From Streptomyces cellostaticus (GTDB lineage: Bacteria; Actinomycetota; Actinomycetes; Streptomycetales; Streptomycetaceae), in contig NZ_JALLIN010000026.1 of assembly GCF_023630175.1 (NCBI RefSeq), forward strand, positions 1-64,000: a DNA stretch of 64,000 nucleotides. The letters are read 5' to 3'. Shown here one piece after another: positions 41,817 to 50,444 of this stretch; the stretch's first letter is position 1, and each line of letters opens with the position of its first letter. A program made the translations under genes and the position numbers. The notes under the pieces were generated by a model. That model was given only the letters and a program-made list of their open reading frames with translations, searched no databases and was not told the DNA's origin.

Positions 41817-43256
41817 GTGACTCGGATCGTGATCATCGGTGGCGGACCCGGCGGATATGAAGCGGCCCTGGTGGCCGCCCAGCTCGGCGCGGAGGTGACC
41901 GTCGTCGACTGCGACGGTCTGGGCGGGGCGTCGGTGCTGACCGACTGCGTGCCGTCGAAGACCCTTATCGCTACGGCCGAGGTGATGACCACCTTCGACT
42001 CCTCCTACGAGGAGCTGGGCATCATCGTCGCCGACGACACCCCGCCGCTGGAGCAGGCGGCGCGGGTGGTCGGCGTGGACCTCGGCAAGGTCAACCGCCG
42101 GGTGAAGCGCCTCGCGCTCGCCCAGTCCCACGACATCACCGCGTCCGTCACCCGGGCCGGCGCCCGTGTCATGCGCGGGCGCGGACGGCTCGACGGCATG
42201 CAGGCCCTGGACGGCTCCCGCAAGGTCGTCGTCACCGCCGCCGACGGCACCGAGGAGACGCTCACCGCCGACGCCGTCCTCATCGCCACCGGCGGTCACC
42301 CCCGCGAGCTCCCGGACGCCCGTCCCGACGGCGAGCGCATCCTCAACTGGACGCAGGTCTACGACCTCACCGAGCTGCCGGAAGAGCTGATCGTGGTCGG
42401 CTCCGGCGTCACCGGCGCCGAGTTCGCCGGCGCCTACCAGGCGCTGGGGTCCAAGGTCACCCTGGTCTCCTCCCGGGACCGGGTGCTGCCGGGCGAGGAC
42501 CCGGACGCCGCCGCGGTCCTCGAGGACGTCTTCCGCCGCCGCGGCATGAACGTCATGGCCCGCTCCCGCGCGCAGTCCGCCAAGCGCGTCGGCGACCGGG
42601 TCGAGGTGACGCTGGCCGACGGCCGGGTCATCACCGGCTCGCACTGCCTGATGGCCGTCGGCGCCATCCCCAACAGCGCGGGCCTGGGCCTGGAGGAGGC
42701 CGGCGTCAAGCTGCGCGACTCCGGGCACATCTGGACCGACAGGGTGTCGCGCACGAGCGCTCCGGGCGTCTACGCCGCCGGTGACGTCACGGGCGTCTTC
42801 GCCCTGGCCTCGGTCGCGGCGATGCAGGGACGCATCGCCATGTACCACTTCCTCGGCGACGCGGTGGCCCCGCTGAACCTGAAGACGGTCTCCTCCAACG
42901 TGTTCACCGACCCCGAGATCGCCACCGTCGGGTACAGCCAGGCGGACGTGGACGCGGGCAAGATCGACGCCCGGGTGGTGAAGCTGCCCCTGCTGCGCAA
43001 CCCGCGCGCCAAGATGCAGGGCATCCGGGACGGCTTCGTCAAGATCTTCTGCCGGCCGGGCACCGGGATCGTCGTCGGCGGTGTCGTCGTCGCGCCGCGC
43101 GCCTCGGAACTGATCCACCCCATCTCGATCGCCGTCGACAACGATCTGACGGTCGAGCAGATCGCGAAGGCCTTCACGGTGTACCCCTCGCTTTCGGGGT
43201 CGATCGCGGAGGTGGCACGGCAGTTGCACACGCGCAAGGCGGGCATCGAGGCCTGA
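41817..43256 (+). CDS. LpdA-like NAD(P)H dehydrogenase (quinone) flavoprotein
   Basis: A 479-residue flavoprotein of the pyridine nucleotide disulfide reductase family. FAD motif TRIVIIGGGPGGYEAALVAA, NAD motif LIVVGSGVTGAEFAGAYQAL, second FAD motif GVYAAGDVTGVFALASVA, and a dimerisation domain with TDPEIATVGYSQADV. The redox CxxxxC of lipoamide dehydrogenases is broken: the site reads GLGGASVLTDCVPSK, one Cys only. This matches mycobacterial LpdA (Rv3303c), which reduces quinones rather than lipoamide. The GTG start (VTRIVIIGG) fits the family; an ATG at 41808 is the alternative. Confidence 0.9.
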   Translation: MTRIVIIGGGPGGYEAALVAAQLGAEVTVVDCDGLGGASVLTDCVPSKTLIATAEVMTTFDSSYEELGIIVADDTPPLEQAARVVGVDLGKVNRRVKRLALAQSHDITASVTRAGARVMRGRGRLDGMQALDGSRKVVVTAADGTEETLTADAVLIATGGHPRELPDARPDGERILNWTQVYDLTELPEELIVVGSGVTGAEFAGAYQALGSKVTLVSSRDRVLPGEDPDAAAVLEDVFRRRGMNVMARSRAQSAKRVGDRVEVTLADGRVITGSHCLMAVGAIPNSAGLGLEEAGVKLRDSGHIWTDRVSRTSAPGVYAAGDVTGVFALASVAAMQGRIAMYHFLGDAVAPLNLKTVSSNVFTDPEIATVGYSQADVDAGKIDARVVKLPLLRNPRAKMQGIRDGFVKIFCRPGTGIVVGGVVVAPRASELIHPISIAVDNDLTVEQIAKAFTVYPSLSGSIAEVARQLHTRKAGIEA

Positions 43257-43423
43257 CCCCTGGGAGCCGACTTCCCGCTGGTCACGGGGAGTTGTCGAGC
43301 ATGCGTGCGGCATAGGCGGGCGGATTAGGCCCTATACCACCTCCTGCCGTGCCGTACGAACAACTTCTGTAATTCGGCGCAAACTGCTGAAACCAGACGC
43401 TCGTTGGGGTTACTGTCAGTTTC

Positions 43424-44371
43424 GTGTTCGCTGCAGAACGTCGCCAATTGATTCTCGAAATGGTGCGAGCGAACGGAGCGGTGTCGCTCCGTGAACTCGC
43501 CCGCGTCGTCCAGACCTCCGAAGTGACCGTACGGCGGGACGTGCGCGCGCTGGAGGCAGAAGGACTCCTCGACCGCCGGCACGGCGGTGCGGTACTGCCG
43601 GGCGGGTTCACGCGGGAGTCCGGCTTTCCGCAGAAGTCCCATCTCGCGACCGCCGAGAAGACGGCCATCGCCGACCTCGCCGCCGGCCTCGTCGAAGAAG
43701 GCGAGGCCATCGTGGTCGGGGCGGGCATCACCACGCAGGAGCTGGCCCGTCGGCTCGCGCGGGTGCCCGGGCTGACCGTCGTGACCAACTCCCTGCTGGT
43801 GGCGCAGGCGCTGGCCCACGCCAACCGGGTGGAGGTCGTCATGACCGGCGGCACCCTGCGCGGCTCCAACTACGCCCTCGTCGGCTCCGGCGCGGAGCAG
43901 TCCCTCCAGGGGCTCAGGGTCTCCAAGGCCTTCCTGTCCGGGAGCGGGCTCACCGCGGAGCGGGGGCTGTCCACGTCCAACATGCTCTCGGCCTCCGTCG
44001 ACCGGGCCCTGGTCCAGGCCGCCGCCGAGGTCGTGGTCCTCGCCGACCACACCAAGCTGGGCACCGACACGATGTTCCAGACGGTGCCGACCGACGTCAT
44101 CACCCGCCTGGTCACCGACGAGCCGCCCGGGCACGACGACCGTGCCGGCACCGAGCTGCAGGCCCTCGCCGACCAGGGCGTGCAGATCGCCGTGGCGGGA
44201 GCGGGGGGAAACCCGGTGGGTGAACCCGTGCCCGCGGCCCGGCAGCAGAGGTCCTCCTCACTGCCGGGGCCCCGTCGGGGGCAGGTCGCCCCTGGCGCGC
44301 TGCGGGGCATGCTCGGGGACCAGCCGGCCGGTGCCGAGCGGGGGCGTGTCGCCGACCTGCGCAGGCGCTGA
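43424..44371 (+). CDS. DeoR/GlpR-family transcriptional regulator
   Basis: A 315-residue regulator. The N-terminal helix-turn-helix is RRQLILEMVRANGAVSLREL and TSEVTVRRDVRALEAEGLLD followed by RRHGGAV, the DeoR signature. The sugar-phosphate sensor domain (residues 75-235) has GEAIVVGAGITTQELARRL, TVVTNSLLVAQAL, VMTGGTLRGSNYALVGSGAE and VVLADHTKLGTDT. Residues 255-315 are a low-complexity tail (PAARQQRSSSLPGP), part of which is duplicated downstream. It may be one candidate to respond to deoxyribose or other sugar phosphates; its link to the palindromic operator is unproven. Confidence 0.9.
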   Translation: MFAAERRQLILEMVRANGAVSLRELARVVQTSEVTVRRDVRALEAEGLLDRRHGGAVLPGGFTRESGFPQKSHLATAEKTAIADLAAGLVEEGEAIVVGAGITTQELARRLARVPGLTVVTNSLLVAQALAHANRVEVVMTGGTLRGSNYALVGSGAEQSLQGLRVSKAFLSGSGLTAERGLSTSNMLSASVDRALVQAAAEVVVLADHTKLGTDTMFQTVPTDVITRLVTDEPPGHDDRAGTELQALADQGVQIAVAGAGGNPVGEPVPAARQQRSSSLPGPRRGQVAPGALRGMLGDQPAGAERGRVADLRRR

Positions 44372-44569
44372 GGGGCTTCACGCGGGCCTGGGGAGCCTCT
44401 GTGCGGGTACCGGGGGGCCGCGGTCGCGGGCGAGTCGACAGGCTGTCGCGGGGGTGCTCCGGGGGCGTCACGGGCTCCGCGGGGCATGCCCGGGGGGCAG
44501 CAGGCCGGTGCCGACGGTGCCGAGCCGGGGCGTGTCACCGACCTGTGCAGGCGCTGAGGGGCTGTCACG
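44302..44569 (+). repeat. Imperfect direct repeat of the deoR-family gene 3' end
   Basis: The 81 bp at 44302-44382, covering the last 23 codons and the stop of the DeoR-type gene, recurs at 44479-44569 with scattered changes and a 9-bp internal duplication (GTGCCGACG). Shared blocks include GCGGGGCATGC, CAGGCGCTGAGGGGCT and CCGGTGCCGA. Confidence 0.7.
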
Positions 44570-44890
44570 GGGCGCTCCGGAGCCGTCACGGGCGGCCGGG
44601 CCCCCGTGGGCGTGGAGGCCGCGGGGCTGCGGCGCGGTTCGCCGGACGCCGGTCCACCGGCTCGCTGCGGGGCCGTGGGACGCCGGTGCGCCGCGGTGGG
44701 ACGGGCCGCCGGACGGCTGCGTGAGCCCCGCAGGTCCGCTCGGCCACGTGGCCGAGCGGCGACCGGCACGGCTCGCCGCCCTGCGGGCCGGGCGCCGGGA
44801 CCCCCCTCCGTGTGGCGGCCCGTCAAAGCCGGACGCCCGGTGCGGCCCTGTCGGGCGCCACCGGGCGTCGGGGTACGCAGACGCCTCGCG
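44372..44890. other. 519-bp intergenic region between the DeoR-type gene and accA2
   Basis: No gene seen. It holds the second copy of the DeoR-tail repeat, a perfect 24-bp palindrome at 44736-44759 (half-site CCGCTCGGCCAC) and the accA2 terminator hairpin. Two convergent genes flank it, so promoters are not expected. Confidence 0.5.
44832..44869 (-). terminator. Terminator downstream of accA2
   Basis: An 11-bp perfect stem GACGCCCGGTG/CACCGGGCGTC with a 16-base loop, 21 bp after the accA2 stop. The 24-bp palindrome at 44736-44759 lies further along and could back it up. Confidence 0.6.
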
Positions 44891-46663
44891 TCAGTCCTTG
44901 ATCTCGCAGATCGCGGCGCCGGACGTGACCGAGGCGCCCACCTCGAAGTTCAGGCCCTTGATGGTGCCGGACCGGTGGGCGTTGAGCGGCTGCTCCATCT
45001 TCATGGCCTCCAGGACGACGACCAGGTCGCCCTCCTTGACCTCCTGGCCCTCCTCCACCGCGACCTTCACGATCGTGCCCTGCATCGGGGAGGCGAGGGT
45101 GTCACCGGAGGCGACCGGGCCGGACTTCTTGGCCGCGCGGCGCTTCGGCTTCGCGCCGGCCGCGAGGCCGGTGCGGGCCAGCGACATGCCCAGGGAGGAC
45201 GGCAGGGAGACCTCGAGGCGCTTGCCGCCGACCTCGACCACGACCGTCTCGCGGCCCGTCTCCTCCTCGCCCTCGGCGTCGGCCGGAGCGGCGAAGGGCT
45301 TGATCTCGTTGACGAACTCGGTCTCGATCCACCGGGTGTGGACCGTGAACGGGTCCTCGGATCCGGTCAGTTCCGGGGCGAACGCCGGGTCCCTGACGAC
45401 CACGCGGTGGAACGGGATGGCCGTGGCCATGCCCTCGACCTGGAACTCGTCCAGCGCCCGGGCCGCCCGCTCCAGGGCCTCCTTGCGGGTGCGGCCGGTG
45501 ACGATCAGCTTGGCCAGCAGGGAGTCCCAGGCCGGGCCGATCACGCTGCCGGCCTCCACACCCGCGTCCAGCCGGACGCCGGGACCGGTCGGCGCCTCGA
45601 AGGCGGTGACGGTGCCGGGAGCGGGCAGGAAGTTGCGGCCCGGGTCCTCACCGTTGATCCGGAACTCGAACGAGTGTCCGCGCAGCGCGGGGTCGTCGTA
45701 GCCCAGCTCCTCGCCGTCGGCGATGCGGAACATCTCGCGGACCAGGTCGATGCCGGCGACCTCCTCGGTCACCGGGTGCTCCACCTGGAGGCGGGTGTTG
45801 ACCTCGAGGAACGAGATCGTGCCGTCCTGGCCGACCAGGAACTCACAGGTGCCGGCACCCTCGTAGCCGGCCTCCTTCAGGATGGCCTTCGAGGCGCGGT
45901 ACAGCTCGGCGACCTGCTCCTCGGACAGGAACGGCGCCGGGGCCTCCTCGACCAGCTTCTGGTGCCGGCGCTGCAGCGAGCAGTCACGGGTGGAGACGAC
46001 GACCACGTTGCCGTGCTTGTCGGCCAGGCACTGGGTCTCCACGTGCCGCGGACGGTCGAGGTAGCGCTCCACGAAGCACTCGCCGCGGCCGAAGGCGGCG
46101 ACCGCCTCGCGCACCGCGGAGTCGTACAGCTCCGGGACCTCCTCGAGGGTCCGGGCCACCTTCAGGCCGCGGCCACCGCCGCCGAAGGCGGCCTTGATGG
46201 CGATCGGCAGTCCGTGCTGCTCGGCGAAGGCGACGACCTCGTCCGCGCCGGAGACGGGGTCGGGCGTGCCGGCGACCAGCGGGGCGCCGGCGCGCTGGGC
46301 GATGTGCCGGGCGGCGACCTTGTCACCCAGGTCGCGGATCGCCTGCGGCGGCGGTCCGATCCAGATCAGGCCCGCGTCCAGCACGGCCTGCGCGAACTCC
46401 GCGTTCTCCGAGAGGAAGCCGTAGCCCGGATGAATGGCGTCGGCCCCGGACTCCCGGGCGGCGTTCAGGACCTTCTCGATGTCCAGATAGCTGGTGGCCG
46501 GAGTGTCACCGCCCAGAGCGAACGCCTCATCCGCGGCGCGGACATGCAGAGCGTCCCGGTCCGGGTCGGCGTAGACGGCCACGCTCGCGATCCCGGCGTC
46601 CCGGCAGGCCCGGGCCACGCGGACAGCGATTTCGCCACGGTTGGCGATGAGCACCTTGCGCAC
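44891..46663 (-). CDS. accA2: Acyl-CoA carboxylase alpha chain (biotin carboxylase plus biotin carrier)
   Basis: A 590-residue biotin-dependent carboxylase alpha subunit. The biotin carboxylase domain opens RKVLIANRGEIAVRVARACR. It has the ATP-grasp loop IKAAFGGGGRGLKV, catalytic region CEFLVGQDGTISFLEVNTR followed by LQVEHPVTEE, and a C-terminal biotinyl domain with VVLEAMKMEQPLNAHR, Lys being the biotinylated residue. Length equals that of S. coelicolor AccA2. AGGAGGGAG eight bases before the GTG fixes the start. It works with AccE and PccB encoded 2-4 kb to the right; BirA attaches the biotin. Confidence 0.95.
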   Translation of the reverse strand: MRKVLIANRGEIAVRVARACRDAGIASVAVYADPDRDALHVRAADEAFALGGDTPATSYLDIEKVLNAARESGADAIHPGYGFLSENAEFAQAVLDAGLIWIGPPPQAIRDLGDKVAARHIAQRAGAPLVAGTPDPVSGADEVVAFAEQHGLPIAIKAAFGGGGRGLKVARTLEEVPELYDSAVREAVAAFGRGECFVERYLDRPRHVETQCLADKHGNVVVVSTRDCSLQRRHQKLVEEAPAPFLSEEQVAELYRASKAILKEAGYEGAGTCEFLVGQDGTISFLEVNTRLQVEHPVTEEVAGIDLVREMFRIADGEELGYDDPALRGHSFEFRINGEDPGRNFLPAPGTVTAFEAPTGPGVRLDAGVEAGSVIGPAWDSLLAKLIVTGRTRKEALERAARALDEFQVEGMATAIPFHRVVVRDPAFAPELTGSEDPFTVHTRWIETEFVNEIKPFAAPADAEGEEETGRETVVVEVGGKRLEVSLPSSLGMSLARTGLAAGAKPKRRAAKKSGPVASGDTLASPMQGTIVKVAVEEGQEVKEGDLVVVLEAMKMEQPLNAHRSGTIKGLNFEVGASVTSGAAICEIKD

Positions 46664-47032
46664 GATTGAGGCTCCCTCCTTGAAACAAGCCGAGTTTAGG
46701 GACTGCCGACACGGCTCATCGACCCGTTCCCAATGGTGAGCTTGCCCACACGGAGCGTGATCCGAGGCCCGCTCGACCCGCGAAAGCCCATGTCGCACCT
46801 GGGGTGCGGCAGGACTCCTCCGGGCAACCCTAGCCCCGACATGTGGTCAAGGTCTCTGTGAGAGGGTGCCGCGCCCCACTCCGTTTCTTTGTCGAGTCCC
46901 TACGAATGGCCCAATGATTCTTTGCTGGTGGCCGAACCCTTGTCCCGGGGTTTACCCGTTAGTAGCGTTCGCGATGACTTGAACGTACCCGGAGTAACCG
47001 GGTTTTGGCCGGAGAGTGGGTGGAGGCCGGTG
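46664..47032. other. 369-bp divergent promoter region of accA2 and a membrane-protein gene
   Basis: No gene is supported, though an in-frame TTG at 46889 could extend the right-hand gene. The sequence is clearly less GC-rich at 46880-47000 (CCGTTTCTTTGTCG, GATTCTTTGC, GTTTACCCGTTAG), as expected for promoters. I could not assign a sigma-factor consensus with confidence. Confidence 0.4.
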
Positions 47033-47617
47033 GTGCGCAGACCGGTGGCATGGGCCGTGGCGATCGTCCTCCTGGGTGAGGCGTTCGTCATCGGGGCGCT
47101 GAACTGGTTCCTCGGGATGGTGGTCGAGCGCCAGAGGATGTCGCTGGCCGGACTCGATCCGGACGTCATGTCGACGTCCTCGAAGGTCGGCGGCCTGGTC
47201 TTCGGCCTCTACTTCGCCCTGTGCGCCCTGGTGGCCCTGCTGGTGGCGGTACGAGACCGGGCGCCCGCCGGGCTCGGCCGGGTGCTGCTGATCAGCGTGG
47301 CGGTCGTGCACGGCCTGCTGGGGGCGTTCGCGCTGAGCCTGATGGGCTGGCCGGCCTTCCTGTTCATGGTGGTGATGCTCGGCCTGCTCGTCCTGCTCCT
47401 GGTGACCTACGACCGGGACGCCGGCCCGGAGCAGGGCGCGTCCGGCGGCGCCCCCGGGGCGGGCGGCGCCCCGAGGGCCGAGGACGAGCCGGCCGCCGGG
47501 TCCCCGCAGGGCGTGGGCGCGGAGCACGGCGGGACGGGCGAGCGGCGGGACGGGGACGAGGGGCCGCGGGACTCCGCCCCCGCCCAGGTCACTCAGCCGG
47601 CGACCACAACTCCGTGA
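47033..47617 (+). CDS. Membrane protein with acidic low-complexity C-terminus
   Basis: A 194-residue protein with four hydrophobic helices in the first 130 residues (VAWAVAIVLLGEAFVIGALN, GLVFGLYFALCALVALLVAV, VLLISVAVVHGLLGAF, FLFMVVMLGLLVLLLV). A 65-residue Gly/Ala/Glu-rich tail follows, likely cytoplasmic or exposed. GGAGG sits six bases before the GTG at 47033. The last 29 bp overlap the convergent maf gene. No known domain recognised. Confidence 0.75.
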   Translation: MRRPVAWAVAIVLLGEAFVIGALNWFLGMVVERQRMSLAGLDPDVMSTSSKVGGLVFGLYFALCALVALLVAVRDRAPAGLGRVLLISVAVVHGLLGAFALSLMGWPAFLFMVVMLGLLVLLLVTYDRDAGPEQGASGGAPGAGGAPRAEDEPAAGSPQGVGAEHGGTGERRDGDEGPRDSAPAQVTQPATTTP

Positions 47618-48206
47618 TGCCGACGCCCAGTTCGGCCAGCAGCCGGCGAACGAGGGGCAGGCTGATGCCGATCACGTTGCCGTGGTCGCCGTCGATGCCC
47701 TCGATGAACGGCGCCGATCGGCCGTCCAGGGTGAACGCCCCGGCGACGTAGAGAGGTTCGCCGGAGGCGACGTACGCGGCGATCTCCTCGTCCGAGGGCT
47801 CGCCGAAGCGCACGACGGTGGAGGCGGTCGCGGAGACGTGGCGCTTCGCCGTCGTGTCCCAGACGCAGTGCCCGGTCTGCAGGGTTCCGGCCCGCCCGCG
47901 CATGGCCTTCCAGCGGGCGGTGGCCTCCTCGACGTCGGCGGGCTTGCCGAGCGCCTGCCCGTCCAGCTCCAGCACCGAGTCGCAGCCGATCACCAGGGCA
48001 CCCCGCACCTCCGGCCGCGCCGCCACCACGGAGGCCTTGGCCTCGGCCAGCGCGAGTGCCAGCTCCGCCGGGGTGGGCGCGGTGACGGCGTCCTCGTCGA
48101 CCCCGCTGACGATCACCTCGGGGGCGAGGCCCGCCTGGCGCAGCAGGCCGAGCCGGGCGGGGGACTGGGAGGCGAGCACGAGTCGCCTGCGTGGCTTGGC
48201 AGTCAT
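47589..48206 (-). CDS. maf: Maf-family nucleoside triphosphate pyrophosphatase
   Basis: A 205-residue Maf protein: LVLASQSPARLGLLRQAGL, then VIGCDSVLELDGQALGKPAD, TGHCVWDTTAKR, AYVASGEPLYVAGAFTLDG and FIEGIDGDHGNVIGISLPL. The family removes non-canonical or pyrimidine nucleoside triphosphates (dTTP, UTP and modified bases) in the cytoplasm and can restrain division or septation. It lies between the carboxylase genes, as in other streptomycetes. Confidence 0.93.
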   Translation of the reverse strand: MTAKPRRRLVLASQSPARLGLLRQAGLAPEVIVSGVDEDAVTAPTPAELALALAEAKASVVAARPEVRGALVIGCDSVLELDGQALGKPADVEEATARWKAMRGRAGTLQTGHCVWDTTAKRHVSATASTVVRFGEPSDEEIAAYVASGEPLYVAGAFTLDGRSAPFIEGIDGDHGNVIGISLPLVRRLLAELGVGITELWSPAE

Positions 48207-48246
48207 GCGGCCAGGTTAGGCCCTCCCGCGCGGATCGGGCGCCGCG

Positions 48247-48375
48247 CTACCGCAGGCCGATCACGATCATCCCGAGCACCATCGCCAGGGCCAGGACGAG
48301 TCCGAGCCGCCGCAGCATCTCCTGCGTGTCCCGCAGGTCCTCGGGCGGCTCGTCATCGGGGTCTGACCACAGCAT
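48247..48375 (-). CDS. mmpB: MmpB-like morphogenic membrane micropeptide, 42 residues
   Basis: A short minus-strand frame from ATG 48375 to TAG 48247 encodes MLWSDPDDEPPEDLRDTQEM and then RRLGLVLALAMVLGMIVIGL. It has an acidic cytoplasmic head and one membrane helix, ending GLR. Size, position between maf and accE, and sequence pattern match the small MmpB membrane protein as I remember it from Streptomyces annotations. A G-run precedes the ATG closely. The role in morphology is from that memory, not from this sequence. Confidence 0.65.
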   Translation of the reverse strand: MLWSDPDDEPPEDLRDTQEMLRRLGLVLALAMVLGMIVIGLR

Positions 48376-48395
48376 TCCCCCAGCGTGCGGGTGGT

Positions 48396-48445
48396 GCCGG
48401 GCCGGGCGCCTGAGTACCCGTACTCAAGTTGGCGCCCGGCCCGGC
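48396..48445 (-). terminator. Nested hairpin after accE
   Basis: An outer perfect 15-bp stem GCCGGGCCGGGCGCC/GGCGCCCGGCCCGGC encloses a second 6-bp stem TGAGTA-CCCG-TACTCA. It starts 9 bp after the accE stop and separates the pccB-accE transcript from mmpB. Confidence 0.75.
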
Positions 48446-48454
48446 CGGCCGGGC

Positions 48455-48664
48455 TCAGCTCGGCCAGTAGGTCCGCGTCCAGGACGCCGGGCCCGGCTGG
48501 GGCAGACGCGCGGACGCGATACGGGCCGGGTCCGACCACGAGTCCCTCGTCCCGGGCGCGCCGGGCGGCGCCGCGGCGGCCGCTACGGCGCGGGCCCGGA
48601 CCACCGCCAGGGCGGCGGCCAGCTCCTCGGGGGTCGGATTGCCTCGTACGACCTTGATGTTCAT
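48455..48664 (-). CDS. accE: Acyl-CoA carboxylase epsilon subunit
   Basis: A 69-residue epsilon subunit: MNIKVVRGNPTPEELAAALA at the start, an Ala/Arg-rich linker, and the C-terminal SWSDPARIA and WTRTYWPS ending that is typical for these small actinobacterial subunits. It binds the PccB carboxyltransferase and raises complex activity. It lies 67 bp behind pccB and is followed by a strong hairpin. Confidence 0.93.
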   Translation of the reverse strand: MNIKVVRGNPTPEELAAALAVVRARAVAAAAAPPGAPGTRDSWSDPARIASARLPQPGPASWTRTYWPS

Positions 48665-48731
48665 GACCGCTCCAGGGGTCCGCCGGGCGGGGGCCCGTCC
48701 GCCGTGGTCCGCCGGCCGGGCCCCACGGGTC

Positions 48732-50333
48732 CTACAGGGGGATGTTGCCGTGCTTCTTCGGAGGCAGGGATTCCCGCTTCGTACGCAGTTGACGCAGGCC
48801 GCGGACGATGTGGGAGCGGGTGTCGGACGGCATGATCACCGCGTCGACGTAGCCCCGCTCGGCCGCGACGTAGGGATTGAGGAGGGTGTCCTCGTACTCC
48901 TGGATGAGCCGGGCCCGGGTGGCCTCGCCGTCCCCCTGGCCCTCCGCCTCGGCGATGGTGCGGCGGTGCAGGATGTTGACGGCTCCCTGGGCGCCCATGA
49001 CGGCGATCTGCGCGGTCGGCCAGGCCAGGTTGAGGTCGGCGCCCAGGTGCTTGGAGCCCATGACGTCGTAGGCGCCGCCGAAGGCCTTGCGGGTGATGAC
49101 GGTGATCAGCGGGACCGTCGCCTCGGCGTAGGCGAAGATCAGCTTGGCGCCGCGCCGGATGATGCCGGTGTGCTCCTGGTCGACGCCCGGCAGGAAGCCC
49201 GGCACGTCGACGAAGGTGAGCACCGGGACGTTGAAGGCGTCGCAGGTCCGCACGAAGCGGGCGGCCTTCTCCGAGGCGTCGATGTCCAGGCAGCCGGCGA
49301 ACTGCATCGGCTGGTTGGCGACGATGCCCACCGGGTGGCCCTCGACCCGTCCGAAGCCGGTGACGATGTTCGGCGCGAACAGCGCCTGCGTCTCGAAGAA
49401 CTCGGCGTCGTCCAGGACGTGTTCGACCACCGTGCGGATGTCGTACGGCTGGTTCGCGCTGTCCGGGACCAGGGTGTCCAGCTCCAGGTCCTCGGCGCCC
49501 ACGGTGAGGTCCGCCTCCTCCGCGAAGACGGGGGCCTCGCTGAGGTTGTTGGACGGCAGGTACGACAGGAGCTGCTTGACGTACTCGATCGCGTCCTTCT
49601 CGTCGCCGGCCATGTGGTGGGCCACGCCGGAGGCGGAGTTGTGGGTGCGGGCGCCGCCCAGCTCCTCGAAGCCGACGTCCTCACCGGTGACCGTCTTGAT
49701 GACGTCGGGACCCGTGATGAACATGTGCGAGGTCTGGTCGACCATGACCGTGAAGTCGGTGATGGCGGGCGAGTAGACCGCGCCGCCCGCGCACGGGCCC
49801 ACGACCAGGCTGATCTGCGGGATCACGCCGGAGGCGTGGGTGTTGCGGCGGAAGATCTCGCCGTAGGCGCCCAGCGAGGCCACGCCCTCCTGGATGCGCG
49901 CGCCGCCGGAGTCGTTGATGCCGATGACCGGGCAGCCGGTCTTCAGCGCGAAGTCCATCACCTTGACGATCTTCTGGCCGTAGACCTCGCCGAGGGCCCC
50001 GCCGAAGACGGTGAAGTCCTGCGAGAACACCGCGACCGGACGGCCGTCGACCGTGCCGTAGCCGGTCACGACGCCGTCGCCGTACGGGCGGTTCTTCTCC
50101 AGGCCGAAGTTGGTGGAGCGGTGGCGGGCGAACTCGTCGAGCTCGACGAAGGAGCCCTCGTCGAGGAGGAGTTCGATGCGCTCACGCGCCGTCAGCTTGC
50201 CCTTGGCGTGCTGCTTCTCCACGGCGCGCTCCGAGCCGGCATGCGTCGCCTCGTGGATGCGGCGCTGCAGATCCGCGAGTTTGCCCGCGGTCGTGTGGAT
50301 GTCGATCTCTTGACGCTCTTCCGGCTCGGACAT
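48732..50333 (-). CDS. pccB: Propionyl/acyl-CoA carboxylase beta chain (carboxyltransferase)
   Basis: A 533-residue carboxyltransferase. The N-terminal half has IDIHTTAGKLADLQRRI, FTVFGGALGEVYGQKI and INDSGGARIQEGVASLGAYG, which forms the acyl-CoA oxyanion hole. VGPCAGGAVYSPAITDF follows. The C-terminal half has VDVPGFLPGVDQEHTGIIRR, ITRKAFGGAYDVMGSKHLGA and the end KRESLPPKKHGNIPL. A single Asp (GADLNLAWP neighbourhood) is known to set acetyl/propionyl preference in this family; it was not aligned here. The ATG of SEPEERQ was chosen over an upstream TTG. It supplies methylmalonyl- or malonyl-CoA. Confidence 0.95.
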   Translation of the reverse strand: MSEPEERQEIDIHTTAGKLADLQRRIHEATHAGSERAVEKQHAKGKLTARERIELLLDEGSFVELDEFARHRSTNFGLEKNRPYGDGVVTGYGTVDGRPVAVFSQDFTVFGGALGEVYGQKIVKVMDFALKTGCPVIGINDSGGARIQEGVASLGAYGEIFRRNTHASGVIPQISLVVGPCAGGAVYSPAITDFTVMVDQTSHMFITGPDVIKTVTGEDVGFEELGGARTHNSASGVAHHMAGDEKDAIEYVKQLLSYLPSNNLSEAPVFAEEADLTVGAEDLELDTLVPDSANQPYDIRTVVEHVLDDAEFFETQALFAPNIVTGFGRVEGHPVGIVANQPMQFAGCLDIDASEKAARFVRTCDAFNVPVLTFVDVPGFLPGVDQEHTGIIRRGAKLIFAYAEATVPLITVITRKAFGGAYDVMGSKHLGADLNLAWPTAQIAVMGAQGAVNILHRRTIAEAEGQGDGEATRARLIQEYEDTLLNPYVAAERGYVDAVIMPSDTRSHIVRGLRQLRTKRESLPPKKHGNIPL

Positions 50334-50444
50334 CGGGATCGCGGCTCCCTGCCTGCTCAAAAGGGGGGACGGTTACTCATCCGTAGCGTAGTGGTGTCGC
50401 TGCGCATCAGCAGTGCGGCGTTTCCCACACCTAGGGTGACTTGC

